Counted from the stretch's first letter, positions 8,153 through 17,834 are shown. The stretch: DNA of 56,705 nucleotides from Xanthocytophaga flava (GCA_030068525.1 JASJOS010000027.1:1-56705); one strand, 5' to 3'. Numbers and translations are program-made. The notes: generated from the sequence alone by a model not told the origin.

Positions 8153-9256
8153 TTACTTGCCAATATCTTTGAGCAAAGTTTGCAACTGACTAATTTCCTG
8201 TTGTGTAATTGCTGGAAAGTTAGCAATACGAAAAGTACTGGATTTCCAGTCACCATATCCATTACCCAGTACAATACCTTCCTTCTGTGCAGCTTGTTTT
8301 ATGAAGGTGATTTTATCCTCTGTAGCACCAATCGTAATCACAGTATCCGAACGAACTTGCGGATTCTGTATCAATGGTTTTAGTACAGGATGATTATCAA
8401 AGAAGGTATACCAGTTTGCTGCCTGTTGCCGGATTTTGTCGGCAATGCTATCCAGCGGTTCTACTGACTCCAACACCCGCATTAACAAGTAAATATTAAA
8501 TACATTTGGAGTATAATGGGTCTGGTACTTCTGTATGTTATCATACATAAACAAGAAGCTATTATAGAACCGTTTATCGCTGATCTTTCTGGCATGTTCC
8601 AATGCTTTGGGTGAGACAATCAGTAAACCCATCCCAGCAGGCAGACCCAGGCATTTCTGAACAGAAGCAAACCAGATATCTGCCTGTTCGATTCTGAGAG
8701 CTACTCCTCCTAAAGAAGATGTTGCATCTACCGCTATCAATTTATCAGGATAAGTTGTTTTTACAGATTCAATAAATGCAGCAGGAAGTTGTGTGCCATT
8801 GGAAGTTTCGTTCTGTGTAAGAGAGATTACATCACAGTCGTCAGGCACATTTGTTAGCAGCGGGATTTGATTGCTATCAAATGCCTGAGAAGTAGTCTGT
8901 GGAACAATCTTATGGGCATATTCATACCATTTTTGTCCAAATGCACCATTATAGTAATGGTGGCTGGACTTTTGCGTAAAGGACTGGGCGATTATCTCCC
9001 AGGATTCCGTAGCCGAAGAGACAAATACCACAGAATAGGTTTCTGGAATGTTGAGTTTTGCCTGTAACAAGCCAAGTGTCTTCTCACAGATCTGCATAAA
9101 AGCAGAGCTACGGTGATTGGCACTCAGAATACCAGAATCGTAGGCATCCAGCATATACTGTCGTACTTGCGGATACACTTTGGAAGGGCCGGGGTAAAAA
9201 GTAATCAAATCGTCAAATTTTAAATTAAATAAACTGTATATATTCTCTTGTCTCAA
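8153..9256 (-). CDS. Class V aminotransferase-fold PLP enzyme (SerC/alanine-glyoxylate aminotransferase-like)
   Basis: 367 residues of fold-type I PLP enzyme. Recognisable parts are the N-terminal FYPGPSKVYPQV, SANHRSSAF near the substrate site, VSSATESWE for phosphate binding, IAVDATSSLGG with the cofactor Asp, and the Schiff-base lysine in SVQKCLGLPAGMG. The sequence is closest to the phosphoserine-aminotransferase-like branch, but I cannot say whether it is true SerC. No ATG precedes the domain: the longest frame starts with TTG at 9256. A second TTG at 9208 would give MITFYPGPS, which looks like the family's normal N-terminus. It is the first gene of a probable three-gene operon. Confidence 0.8.
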   Translation of the reverse strand: MRQENIYSLFNLKFDDLITFYPGPSKVYPQVRQYMLDAYDSGILSANHRSSAFMQICEKTLGLLQAKLNIPETYSVVFVSSATESWEIIAQSFTQKSSHHYYNGAFGQKWYEYAHKIVPQTTSQAFDSNQIPLLTNVPDDCDVISLTQNETSNGTQLPAAFIESVKTTYPDKLIAVDATSSLGGVALRIEQADIWFASVQKCLGLPAGMGLLIVSPKALEHARKISDKRFYNSFLFMYDNIQKYQTHYTPNVFNIYLLMRVLESVEPLDSIADKIRQQAANWYTFFDNHPVLKPLIQNPQVRSDTVITIGATEDKITFIKQAAQKEGIVLGNGYGDWKSSTFRIANFPAITQQEISQLQTLLKDIGK

Positions 9257-9348
9257 TCTACTTCAAAATCCATAAAAAAAACAAAGAATACAAGATTTGC
9301 GTTTTTGCACAATCCTGTATTCTTAAAAAATTACTATCTAACCAAGTA

Positions 9349-9780
9349 TTACTTGGAATCTCTTCTTCTTAGAAAATTTTCCAGTCCCAATCGATACCCT
9401 TCCAGGCCAAATCCACAGATAACACCCGCACAATTGCGGCTGATATAACTGTGATGACGAAACTCCTCCCTCGCAAATACATTGGAGATATGCACTTCTA
9501 TCACAGGCGTGGTAATAGCAGCTACTGCATCAGAAAGTGCGATAGAAGTATGTGCATACCCGCCAGGGTTAAACAGAATGCCATCTATAGAGAATCCAAC
9601 CTCATGTAATTTATCAATCAGTGCACCTTCTGTATTAGACTGAAAGTAAGTAAGCTTTATATCCGGATATTGACTTTGCAAAATTTCATAGAAAGTCTCA
9701 AAAGACATGTTTCCATAAATGCTACGTTCACGACGCCCCAGAAGATTCATATTGGGCCCATTCAGAATCAGAATTTCCAT
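9349..9780 (-). CDS. aroQ: Type II 3-dehydroquinate dehydratase
   Basis: 143 residues, the normal length of the dodecameric type II enzyme that converts 3-dehydroquinate to 3-dehydroshikimate in the shikimate pathway. The N-terminal ILNGPNMNLLGRRE is diagnostic. Catalytic residues appear as Tyr22 (IYG), Asn71 (FNPGGYAHTSIALSDA), His97 (EVHISN) and the arginines of FAREEFRHH. The ATG at 9780 is the natural start. It is divergent from the recombinase gene at 9950. Confidence 0.96.
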   Translation of the reverse strand: MEILILNGPNMNLLGRRERSIYGNMSFETFYEILQSQYPDIKLTYFQSNTEGALIDKLHEVGFSIDGILFNPGGYAHTSIALSDAVAAITTPVIEVHISNVFAREEFRHHSYISRNCAGVICGFGLEGYRLGLENFLRRRDSK

Positions 9781-9949
9781 AATTAATACATAAATAGAAT
9801 TGAAAAAATAACTTTACTAATCAGGCTGGCAATATAAAAGAGATTTTGAAAACAGGGAGATTTTGCCTCAGAAAAAGATTGTACTTTCGTGTTTTGAATA
9901 CAGAAGCTGTTTAACATTCCATTTGCAAGCACAATTCCCCTACAATTCT

Positions 9950-10846
9950 ATGTGGTCATCGGCGATAAAAGAATATAAAAACTATCTCCATCTGGAACGA
10001 GGTCTCTCTGAAAACTCGATTGAGGCATATATACATGATATAGAGAAACTACACCAGTTTCTGGAGATTAAAGAAATGAAGGTTGGCCCTACCGAGGTTA
10101 CCGACCGACACATCCGAGAATTTCTGCAATATCTGGGAGAGTTAGGTATGACGCCTTCCTCTCAATCCCGTTTTTTGTCAGGGCTCAAGGGCTTTTTCAA
10201 ATACATGTTTGCCGAAGATTTGATCAAAGACGATCCTACCCAGCTAGTCGAAGCACCACGGCTGTCTCGCAAACTTCCTGATACACTATCCGTACAAGAA
10301 ATTGACCAGTTGCTGGCAGCCATCGATCATTCTACTCCGGAAGGAACCCGCAACCGGGCTATGCTCGAAATACTGTATGGATCAGGACTACGTGTAAGCG
10401 AACTAATCGAATTGACCTTGTCCAATGTCTATACAGAATTGGGATTTTTACGGATTGTAGGAAAAGGAAATAAAGAAAGACTGGTTCCGATGGGAAGCGA
10501 AGCTACCAAATACCTGACTATCTATCTGGAACAGGTGCGTTGCCATGTTACCCCTCAGAAAGATCACGAAAACTATGTCTTTCTGAATGCCAGAGGTAAA
10601 GGATTGTCAAGAGTGTGGGTGTTTCTGATCATCAAGGAACTGGCTCAGATCATTAACCTCCAAAAAAATATCAGTCCACACACATTCCGCCATTCCTTTG
10701 CTACCCATCTGATAGAAGGAGGTGCAGACTTACGGGCCGTACAGGAAATGCTGGGACATGAATCTATTACTACTACAGAGATCTACACCCACCTGGATCG
10801 GGATTATCTTAAGCAAATCATGCACGATTTCCATCCTCGTAGTTAA
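9950..10846 (+). CDS. xerD: Tyrosine recombinase XerD/XerC-like, chromosome dimer resolution
   Basis: 298 residues from the ATG at 9950; a longer in-frame start at 9863 would add 29 residues atypical for Xer. It has an N-terminal SAM-like core-binding domain (YKNYLHLERGLSENSIEAY) and a C-terminal catalytic domain with Arg in GSGLRVSEL, Lys in GKGNKERLVP, HTFRHSFATHL, LGHESITTTEIYTH and a tyrosine nucleophile. Xer recombinases resolve chromosome dimers at dif with FtsK; the sequence is nearest XerD. Upstream, TTTG (9862-9865) and TACTTTCG (9882-9889) could be promoter elements and favour the shorter protein. It ends at a strong terminator. Confidence 0.9.
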   Translation: MWSSAIKEYKNYLHLERGLSENSIEAYIHDIEKLHQFLEIKEMKVGPTEVTDRHIREFLQYLGELGMTPSSQSRFLSGLKGFFKYMFAEDLIKDDPTQLVEAPRLSRKLPDTLSVQEIDQLLAAIDHSTPEGTRNRAMLEILYGSGLRVSELIELTLSNVYTELGFLRIVGKGNKERLVPMGSEATKYLTIYLEQVRCHVTPQKDHENYVFLNARGKGLSRVWVFLIIKELAQIINLQKNISPHTFRHSFATHLIEGGADLRAVQEMLGHESITTTEIYTHLDRDYLKQIMHDFHPRS

Positions 10847-10848
10847 CA

Positions 10849-10880
10849 AAAAAACCTCTGCAACTTTGCAGAGGTTTTTT
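10849..10880. terminator. Terminator after xerD, usable from both sides
   Basis: A stem AAAACCTCTGC (10851-10861) with GCAGAGGTTTT (10868-10878), loop of 6 nt, flanked by A-rich and T-rich runs. It lies between the convergent xerD and outer-membrane-barrel genes. Confidence 0.85.
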
Positions 10881-10904
10881 ATATAAACCAAAGACTGTTA
10901 TTTT

Positions 10905-11462
10905 TTAGTCAAGAAAAATCTGGAACCCAAAGCTTATTCCTACACTTCCCTGGCTGTCATTACCTTCACTGAATAGCAGGTTATAATTTACAATCCCATC
11001 TACAGATACGTGATCATTTATAAAATAAGCAACACCAGCGCCTAACTTAACGTTGCTATAATTGCTTTTAGTTTCGATAACTCCATTGGAAGTATCATCT
11101 TTACTTTTAGAACTTAGATAAGAATAGCCAGCATGCACAAGTGGTTTGACAGTACCATCACCAATGTAATATCTGGCAAATGGACCAATACCCCACGTCG
11201 TTGTTTTATATTTTTGACCAGGAATAAGTGATTCTGTAGAACTGTGAGAGATAGTAGGTGTTAAACCTATAGCCAGGTTGTCAATGACAAAATATCCAAG
11301 TGTAGGGCTAAAAGAAATGCTGGTATTACTATCATCAAAGTTCAAGTTTGCAATTGAACTTCCCACCATAAAATTACCCTGATCAGTTTGTGCAAATGAT
11401 TTTTCTGTTGTTAACACTAAAAAGCTAAAAATGGCACTAATTAAAATAAACGTTTTTTTCAT
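10905..11462 (-). CDS. Outer-membrane beta-barrel protein, paralogue 1
   Basis: 185 residues from the ATG at 11462, which exposes a clean signal peptide (MKKTFILISAIFSFLVLTT ending SFAQ); an upstream in-frame start would bury it. The mature part alternates short polar and hydrophobic strands, with blocks shared with the next two genes: GNFMVGSSIANLNF, DNLAIGLTPTIS, GIGPFARYYIGDG, LGAGVAYFINDHVSVDGIVNYN and a terminal phenylalanine-rich strand (SFGFQIFLD). This matches small eight-stranded outer-membrane barrels of the OmpX/OmpW-like type. Function unknown. It is the most diverged of three tandem paralogues. Confidence 0.8.
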   Translation of the reverse strand: MKKTFILISAIFSFLVLTTEKSFAQTDQGNFMVGSSIANLNFDDSNTSISFSPTLGYFVIDNLAIGLTPTISHSSTESLIPGQKYKTTTWGIGPFARYYIGDGTVKPLVHAGYSYLSSKSKDDTSNGVIETKSNYSNVKLGAGVAYFINDHVSVDGIVNYNLLFSEGNDSQGSVGISFGFQIFLD

Positions 11463-11617
11463 TGTAAAATGAATAGAGTGGAAAATTAAACAAGCTTTTA
11501 CTCTCACTTTTATGGGAATTGAGAATAAAACAAGTATTAGTATTGGATATTTGAAGAGGTAAACATGCTTATATAAATATTTGAATAATTTCTACAGTAA
11601 GATCTTGGTACATATAT

Positions 11618-12214
11618 TTACTTCCCAACAAAAAACTGTACACCCAGACTAATGCTTAGCTCACCATCTTTCTCATAACCAAAACTTTCGTAGTCCAGAT
11701 AACGTCCATAATTTACAATCCCTTCCAGAGAGATATTATCATTCACAAAATAAGCAATGCCACCTCCTGCTTGTATTAATTTGTATTTATTCTTAAACTG
11801 AAATTCATAGGCATCTCCTGGAAATTCTGGCACAGGAATCGAAGCATAGAAAGCTTTAACCGAGCTATTGTAGTACAAAAAACTGGCATTGAGCAAAGGT
11901 TTTAGTTTGCCTTCGCCAAAATAATATCTCACAAATGGGCCAATACCTACGGCATTGTTTTTCTGCTTATCTCCATTCGGATAATCAGCAGATGTATAAG
12001 CATAGGAAGGAGTTAAGCCAATAGCCAGATTATCAATGATAAAGTAGCCCGCCTTGACATCCAGAGAAAGTTCCGTATAATTTTTTCCAAAGTTGAATTT
12101 GCCCATAGAGGTTCCTAGCATAAATCTGCCTTTTTGCGTTTGGGCCAGGGAATCAGTTAATGAGAGAAGAGAAATAATGAAAAAAGAAAGGGTAATGTAG
12201 AATAATTTTGTCAT
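11618..12214 (-). CDS. Outer-membrane beta-barrel protein, paralogue 2
   Basis: 198 residues with a signal peptide ending SLAQ (about residue 25). The mature protein begins TQKGRFMLGTSMGKFNFGK and has the same strand order as its neighbours: DNLAIGLTPSYAY, GIGPFVRYYFGEGKLKPLLNASFLYY, GGGIAYFVNDNISLEGIVNYGRY and the final LGVQFFVGK. It is very close to paralogue 3 (12351-12947), indicating a recent tandem duplication. Gaps of 136-155 nt separate the copies, so each may have its own promoter. Probably a small surface or porin-like barrel; the function is not known. Confidence 0.82.
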   Translation of the reverse strand: MTKLFYITLSFFIISLLSLTDSLAQTQKGRFMLGTSMGKFNFGKNYTELSLDVKAGYFIIDNLAIGLTPSYAYTSADYPNGDKQKNNAVGIGPFVRYYFGEGKLKPLLNASFLYYNSSVKAFYASIPVPEFPGDAYEFQFKNKYKLIQAGGGIAYFVNDNISLEGIVNYGRYLDYESFGYEKDGELSISLGVQFFVGK

Positions 12215-12350
12215 AAGTTACTGATAAGAAATACTTGAATAGTTTGACTGCACAAATATACTACAGATTTAACATAATCGGATTAATGCCATTTCCTTCA
12301 AAAATGTAAACAAATAATAGATTACTTACTGAAAGATTTTTCAGGTATAC

Positions 12351-12947
12351 TTATTGTCCAATAAAAATCTGCACACCCAAACCAATGCTAACTTCACCTG
12401 CTTTAACATCAGTATTCTCATTATAATCTATATAGCGCCCGTAGTTGACAATCCCTTCCAAAGAAATTGTATTACTTAAGAAATAAGCAATACCCCCTCC
12501 AGCTTGAAGTAATTTATATCCCCCTTTGAACTCATATGCATATCCCTCAATAGGCCCATCTGGTGTCATTATAGGCGAATATGTAACATTTGCTTTACGG
12601 GAATGATACAAAAAGCTTGCATTAAGCAGCGGTTTCAGCTTGCCTTCGCCAAAATAATATCTCACAAAAGGACCGATGCCCAATACATTAATTTTTTCTT
12701 TAAAACGGACATTATCAGTAGCCCAACTATAGGAATAGGAAGGAGTTATCCCAATAGCCAGGTTATCTACAATAAAGTAACCAGCCTTAATGTCAAAAGC
12801 AATGTCTGAGTAACTCTTGCCAAAACTGAATTTTCCAATTGAAGGTCCTGCCATAAATCTTCCTTTTTGCGTTTGAGCAAAAATGGTGTTAAAGGAAAGA
12901 ATAGAGGTAATAAAAGTGCAGAAGGTAAAGTAGAATAAGTTTTTCAT
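12351..12947 (-). CDS. Outer-membrane beta-barrel protein, paralogue 3
   Basis: 198 residues with a signal peptide ending IFAQ. It shares long stretches with paralogue 2: TQKGRFMAGPSIGKFSFGK, FDIKAGYFIVDNLAIGITPS, FVRYYFGEGKLKPLLNASF, LLQAGGGIAYF and ISLEGIVNYGRYIDYN. The variable parts lie where extracellular loops of a barrel would be, for example residues about 75-90 and 120-140. It is first in the tandem array on the minus strand and divergent from the ABC transporter gene. Confidence 0.82.
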   Translation of the reverse strand: MKNLFYFTFCTFITSILSFNTIFAQTQKGRFMAGPSIGKFSFGKSYSDIAFDIKAGYFIVDNLAIGITPSYSYSWATDNVRFKEKINVLGIGPFVRYYFGEGKLKPLLNASFLYHSRKANVTYSPIMTPDGPIEGYAYEFKGGYKLLQAGGGIAYFLSNTISLEGIVNYGRYIDYNENTDVKAGEVSIGLGVQIFIGQ

Positions 12948-13235
12948 GCTTGATAGTAGTAAAATTAGCTTAACAGTAACTATGTAGATTCTCCATACAG
13001 GTAAAGAATGACTTTATTATATCAGCTTTACGCAAAAATCAGACCACTCATGTTATATAGGATTGCTATTTGACAACAAATAGCCTTGCTAGTGTACTAA
13101 TTTTCATTAGCTTTTCTTTTAAATAAGTTTTGAGAGAGTTAATGCTGAAATGCTGCCTCTTATCCCAAAAACAGATGAATCATCCTTATAAAATCAACAT
13201 ATTTAGCTTATACTAAACCTACTTCGAATTTTATT
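12948..13235. promoter_or_regulatory. Divergent intergenic region with a small hairpin
   Basis: This 288-nt region separates divergent genes and must hold both promoters. A perfect 8-bp inverted repeat GCTATTTG (13065-13072) with CAAATAGC (13077-13084) and a 4-nt loop lies near its middle. It could be an operator or an attenuator-like hairpin. No other feature is seen. Confidence 0.4.
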
Positions 13236-14117
13236 ATGGAATTAACCATCAGCAATCTCAGCAAAACCTACTCCAATGGAGTGCAGGCGCTCAAAGATGT
13301 AAATCTCACTATCAAACAAGGTATGTTTGGGTTACTTGGCCCCAATGGAGCCGGAAAATCGTCTTTGATGCGTACCATTGCTACACTGCAGGAAGCAGAT
13401 AGCGGCAGTATTTCACTCGGAAGCCTGAATGTTTTAACCCAAAAAGAAGAGGTAAGACAAATACTGGGTTATCTGCCTCAGGAGTTTGGTGTATATCCCA
13501 AAGTCTCTGCTGAAGATCTGCTGAACCATCTGGCTGTACTAAAAGGTATTACCAATCGTAAAGAACGCCAGGAAATTGTAAAAGCCTTATTGTACAAAAC
13601 CAACCTGTATGATGCCCGCAAGAAAAACCTGGGTGGTTATTCCGGAGGTATGAAACAACGGTTTGGGATTGCACAAGCCTTACTAGCCAGTCCGAAACTG
13701 ATTATTGTGGATGAACCCACAGCAGGACTAGACCCTGCCGAACGGAACCGTTTCTTAAATCTACTGAGTGAAATCGGAGAAAATACCATTGTTATCCTTT
13801 CTACTCACATTGTAGAAGATGTGAAGGAGTTATGCTCAGACATGGCAATCATCAATAAAGGAGAGGTTTTATACAAAGGCAATCCACAAGATGCTATTGA
13901 TGAGATTCAGGGAAGAGTATGGAGCAAGCGTATTGCCAAAAGTGAACTGGAAACCTATAAGAAAACACATGTAGTTATTTCTGACAAACTAGTCGGTGGT
14001 ACACCTGTGATTCGTGTACTGGCAGACATAGCGCCTGAAGGCTTTGATGCAGCAGAAGGAGATCTGGAGGATGTATACTTTGCCAAGATCTTTGGAACAC
14101 AGGTTATTACTGTCTAA
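13236..14117 (+). CDS. ABC transporter ATP-binding protein
   Basis: 293 residues. A complete nucleotide-binding domain: Walker A LLGPNGAGKSS, Q-loop in GYLPQEFG, signature YSGGMKQRFG, Walker B LIIVDEPTAGLDP, and the switch His in STHIVEDV. The last 80 residues are an extension typical of exporters of the ABC-2 class. Its partner is the following permease/peptidase gene, whose ATG is 38 nt after this stop. Together they should form an ABC-2-type transporter; the transported molecule is unknown. Confidence 0.93.
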   Translation: MELTISNLSKTYSNGVQALKDVNLTIKQGMFGLLGPNGAGKSSLMRTIATLQEADSGSISLGSLNVLTQKEEVRQILGYLPQEFGVYPKVSAEDLLNHLAVLKGITNRKERQEIVKALLYKTNLYDARKKNLGGYSGGMKQRFGIAQALLASPKLIIVDEPTAGLDPAERNRFLNLLSEIGENTIVILSTHIVEDVKELCSDMAIINKGEVLYKGNPQDAIDEIQGRVWSKRIAKSELETYKKTHVVISDKLVGGTPVIRVLADIAPEGFDAAEGDLEDVYFAKIFGTQVITV

Positions 14118-14154
14118 GTATTACATTCTTCTCACTCTCAAACGCCATAGACTT

Positions 14155-17100
14155 ATGTTAGCAGAAATATTACGTTTTGAATTCGATTACCGGAAGCGAC
14201 GTGCGGCCACCTACCTATATTTTGCGATTTTGTTTATCCTTTGTTTTGCAGCTGTTACATCTCAGTATGTAACAATTGGAGGGGTTGCAGGTGGGCAGAT
14301 CAAGGAAAACTCTCCTTACAATCTGGCCTTCATGACCATAATCATGACTTTTTTCATGACATTCATTGCTTCTGCCATCATGGGAGTTGCAGTATTACGC
14401 GACTTTGACCATAAAATGGAGGCATTAATATTCAGTAAACCACTGTCTAAGTTTAATTATTTGTTTGGACGGTTTCTGGGATCATTTGTTGTCATGGTAC
14501 TGATATATTGTAGCATATGGCTTGCCTTTATGTTAGGCTTTGGTATTGGCAAACATCTTCCATGGGACCCTTCCTGGAAAGAAAAAACAATGCTTCCTTT
14601 TGATGCCTGGAGTTTCATACAACCTTTTGTTTTATATGGTATCACCAATCTTTTCATTCAGGGAGCGATCTTTTTTGCGGCAGGCGCGCTAAGCAGAAAA
14701 TCTATAGTTCTCTATACGCAAGGTATAATCCTATTTGTATTGTATCAGGTCACTAGTCAGTTGCTATCTGATATTGAAAACAAAACATTGGCGTCTTTAA
14801 TTGATCCGTTTGGTTTTCGTGCTTTTATTATCTACACCGAATATTGGACCCCTGCTCAAAAAAATACAATGCTTGTCCCTATGGAAGGCATGCTTCTCTG
14901 GAATCGGCTAATATGGTGTGGTATAGCTATATTAATATTAGTAATAACCTACTATAGCTTTAGCTTTAATGTAATCAGAACAGGTTTGCGTAAGAAAAAA
15001 GCAATCAAAATAGAAACTTCAAAAATTCGTCCGGAACAAGTTACTATTCCGTCTGTATCGCAGTATATTTCTATCGGAGCTAACCTGCAACAACTCTGGA
15101 AACAAACTATTTTCTATAGCAAAATGGTTGCGAAAGAGATTCCTTTTATAGCTATCGTACTGGTAGGCCTGGCTGACATTATTATTGGCTCTTTTTACTT
15201 TAATCAGATGTATGGAACCAGTTCTTATCCAGTAACTGCCAATGTATTAGGTTTACTCAATGAATTTGATCTGTTCTTTCTAATTATTATTGTTTTTTAT
15301 TCTGGAGAACTTATCTGGAAGGAACGTTCTGTCAATATTAATCTAATCATAGATGCAATGCCTGTCCCCAACTGGGTTAACCTGGTTGCCAAGTTCATGG
15401 GATTGCTAATCATCTATCTGGGTCTATTAATCACATTAATACTGTGTGGCATTTTAATACAGCTATTTAACGGATATTTTGTATTTGAGCTATCGCTTTA
15501 TATCAAAGCTTTGTTCGTCAATACATTATTTTTCTTAATTGCCTGGACGCTCCTCTCATTCTTTGTACAGATCATGGCTAACAGCAAATTTGTTGGTTAT
15601 GCCTTGATGTTTGTATTCTTTCTGATTCTGTTTTTTATTGATGCCATGGGCATACAACATCCATTATTCATTTTCAATAGTGGTAGTTTGGACAGGTATT
15701 CTGACATGAATAAATATGGGCACTTTATTACTTCTTTCTCCTGGATTAAGCTCTATTGGTTATTTTTTATAGGATTATTGTTCGCGCTATCAGTACTCTT
15801 CACTGTCAGAGGAACAGATGTACTCTTTAAAACACGCCTACAATTAGGAAAACTTCGTCTGACAAAACCCTTACTGACTTTTGCTATTGCCACCATTATT
15901 GGTTTTGCAGCAACCGGCTGTTTTGTTTATTATAATACTAACAAACTCAATACCTACCTCACTCGCGATCAGGAAGAGGATCGGCAGGTAGACTATGAGA
16001 AAACGCTGAAAAAGTTTGAGAACATTCCTCAACCTCGCATCACAGATGTAAATCTCAAAGTTGAAATCTATCCTGACAAACGGGATTTTGTGGCAGAAGG
16101 GTATTACTGGCTAAAAAATAAAACAGGCAAACCTATTCAGGATATCCATATCCAAAATGATGTACTGCATAATATGCAGCTGGCCTATTTGAAGTTTGAT
16201 GGCGGTGCAAAAGAAAAACAAACATGGAAACCGCTCGGATATACCATCTATACGTTAACTCATACATTGAACCCGGGAGACTCTGTAAAGATGAGCTTTA
16301 AAACAAGTTACAGCAGCAGAGGCTTTGTAGCAAGAGGTTCAAATACAGAAGTTGTCTATAATGGGACATTCTTTAACAATAGTTATTTTCCATCATTGGG
16401 ATACAATGATGGGTTTGAAATTGGAAACGATGACAACCGGCGCAAACACAAACTTCCTGAGAAAGAAAGGATGATGGCACAAAACGATCCGGTTGGTCTG
16501 GGTCAAAGTTTGTTTGGCGATGATTCGGATTACATTCGTTTTGAAATTGTTTTAGGTACATCCAAAGATCAAACAGCTATTGCACCGGGTTACCTGCAAA
16601 AGTCATGGGAAGAAAAAGATCGTAAATACTTCCATTACAAAATGGATGTACCAATGGTCAATTTTTACTCTATAGTTTCTGCCCGATATGAAGTGCTGAA
16701 AGACAAATGGCATAATGTCAATCTAGAAATCTATTACAACAAAGGTCATGAGTTTAACCTGAAGCGGATGATGGAATCCATGAAAGCATCCCTTGACTAT
16801 TTCTCTAAAAACTTCAGCCCTTTTCAGTTTAGACAAATGCGCATTATGGAGTTTCCTAAATATGCAGAATTTGCCCAGTCTTTCGCTAATACAGTTCCTT
16901 TCTCTGAAGGCATTGGCTATATTCAGCGTATCAAAGATCCGGAAGAAGATCTGGATATGCCATACTATGTTACAGCGCATGAAGTAGGGCATCAGTGGTG
17001 GGGGCACCAGGTTCCGGAAGCGAATGTCAAAGGAAATGCAATGCTATCAGAAACACAGGCGCAGTATTCTGCACTTATGGTTTTGAAACAGACCTACTCC

Positions 17101-17781
17101 CAGGAACAGATGCAGAAATTTCTGAAATATGAATTAAACCGGTATTTGAGAGGTCGATCTGCTGAACGTAAAAAGGAACAGCCTCTGGTAGATGTAGAAC
17201 GACAAGGATACATTCATTATCAGAAAGGATCTCTGGCGATGTTTGCATTACAGGATTATATTGGAGAAGACAAGGTAAATCTGGCACTGCACAACTTCCT
17301 TAACGACTGGCAGTATCCTGGTCCCGAATCCAAACAAAAGCGCTATCCTACCAGCAGAGACCTACTGGGCTATTTTACAGAGCAAACGCCCGACTCCTTG
17401 AAATATATCATCACAGATATGTTCGAAACCATTACACTATTTGAAAATAAAGCGCAGACTGTAACCTATCAGAAGAAAGCTGACAAGCAGTATGAGGTTA
17501 CCCTAACAGTACTGGCAGAAAAACTTCGGGCAGATAGTACAGGTAATGAGAAAAATATCGCGATCAACGACTGGATAGATGTGGGCGTTTACCACAAGGA
17601 TGATCAGGGTAAGGACAAACTCATTTATCTGAAAAAACACAAGGTTAATAAAAAAGAAAACACCTTTGTGATTACAGTTTCAGAAGAACCTTCCAAAGCA
17701 GGCATTGATCCTCTTAATAAGCTAATTGACCGTCATGCTGAGGATAATGTAAAATCAGCAGAGGAAAAAACTGTTAGTTAA
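14155..17781 (+). CDS. ABC-2 permease fused to an M1-family metallopeptidase
   Basis: 1208 residues from the ATG at 14155. The first roughly 600 residues contain about twelve membrane helices in two sets of six, an ABC-2 permease duplication. After a last helix near residue 590 comes a periplasmic part resembling an M1 aminopeptidase: an N-terminal beta domain, FANTVPFSEGIGYIQ at the usual GAMEN place, and zinc ligands His942, Glu943 and His946 in HEVGHQWWGH, then Glu966 in MLSETQAQY. The spacing after HEXXH is 19, not the 18 of classic M1, which seems normal for this fusion family. It is cotranscribed with the ATPase gene. Possibly the peptidase domain processes or gates an exported peptide; that is inference. 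Confidence 0.9.
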   Translation: MLAEILRFEFDYRKRRAATYLYFAILFILCFAAVTSQYVTIGGVAGGQIKENSPYNLAFMTIIMTFFMTFIASAIMGVAVLRDFDHKMEALIFSKPLSKFNYLFGRFLGSFVVMVLIYCSIWLAFMLGFGIGKHLPWDPSWKEKTMLPFDAWSFIQPFVLYGITNLFIQGAIFFAAGALSRKSIVLYTQGIILFVLYQVTSQLLSDIENKTLASLIDPFGFRAFIIYTEYWTPAQKNTMLVPMEGMLLWNRLIWCGIAILILVITYYSFSFNVIRTGLRKKKAIKIETSKIRPEQVTIPSVSQYISIGANLQQLWKQTIFYSKMVAKEIPFIAIVLVGLADIIIGSFYFNQMYGTSSYPVTANVLGLLNEFDLFFLIIIVFYSGELIWKERSVNINLIIDAMPVPNWVNLVAKFMGLLIIYLGLLITLILCGILIQLFNGYFVFELSLYIKALFVNTLFFLIAWTLLSFFVQIMANSKFVGYALMFVFFLILFFIDAMGIQHPLFIFNSGSLDRYSDMNKYGHFITSFSWIKLYWLFFIGLLFALSVLFTVRGTDVLFKTRLQLGKLRLTKPLLTFAIATIIGFAATGCFVYYNTNKLNTYLTRDQEEDRQVDYEKTLKKFENIPQPRITDVNLKVEIYPDKRDFVAEGYYWLKNKTGKPIQDIHIQNDVLHNMQLAYLKFDGGAKEKQTWKPLGYTIYTLTHTLNPGDSVKMSFKTSYSSRGFVARGSNTEVVYNGTFFNNSYFPSLGYNDGFEIGNDDNRRKHKLPEKERMMAQNDPVGLGQSLFGDDSDYIRFEIVLGTSKDQTAIAPGYLQKSWEEKDRKYFHYKMDVPMVNFYSIVSARYEVLKDKWHNVNLEIYYNKGHEFNLKRMMESMKASLDYFSKNFSPFQFRQMRIMEFPKYAEFAQSFANTVPFSEGIGYIQRIKDPEEDLDMPYYVTAHEVGHQWWGHQVPEANVKGNAMLSETQAQYSALMVLKQTYSQEQMQKFLKYELNRYLRGRSAERKKEQPLVDVERQGYIHYQKGSLAMFALQDYIGEDKVNLALHNFLNDWQYPGPESKQKRYPTSRDLLGYFTEQTPDSLKYIITDMFETITLFENKAQTVTYQKKADKQYEVTLTVLAEKLRADSTGNEKNIAINDWIDVGVYHKDDQGKDKLIYLKKHKVNKKENTFVITVSEEPSKAGIDPLNKLIDRHAEDNVKSAEEKTVS

Positions 17782-17788
17782 CATAGCT

Positions 17789-17820
17789 AACGCCCTTTAT
17801 GTACTTTCATAAAGGGCGTT
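17789..17820. terminator. Bidirectional terminator-like hairpin
   Basis: A perfect 13-bp stem AACGCCCTTTATG (17789-17801) with CATAAAGGGCGTT (17808-17820), loop 6 nt, between convergent genes. There is no long T-run on either side. Confidence 0.7.
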
Positions 17821-17834
17821 CTTGTACTATCAGA

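Noticed and set aside
9950-10846. XerD considered as the integrase of a mobile element
   Set aside because: Length, motifs and housekeeping neighbour aroQ fit the chromosomal Xer recombinase; no element borders are seen.
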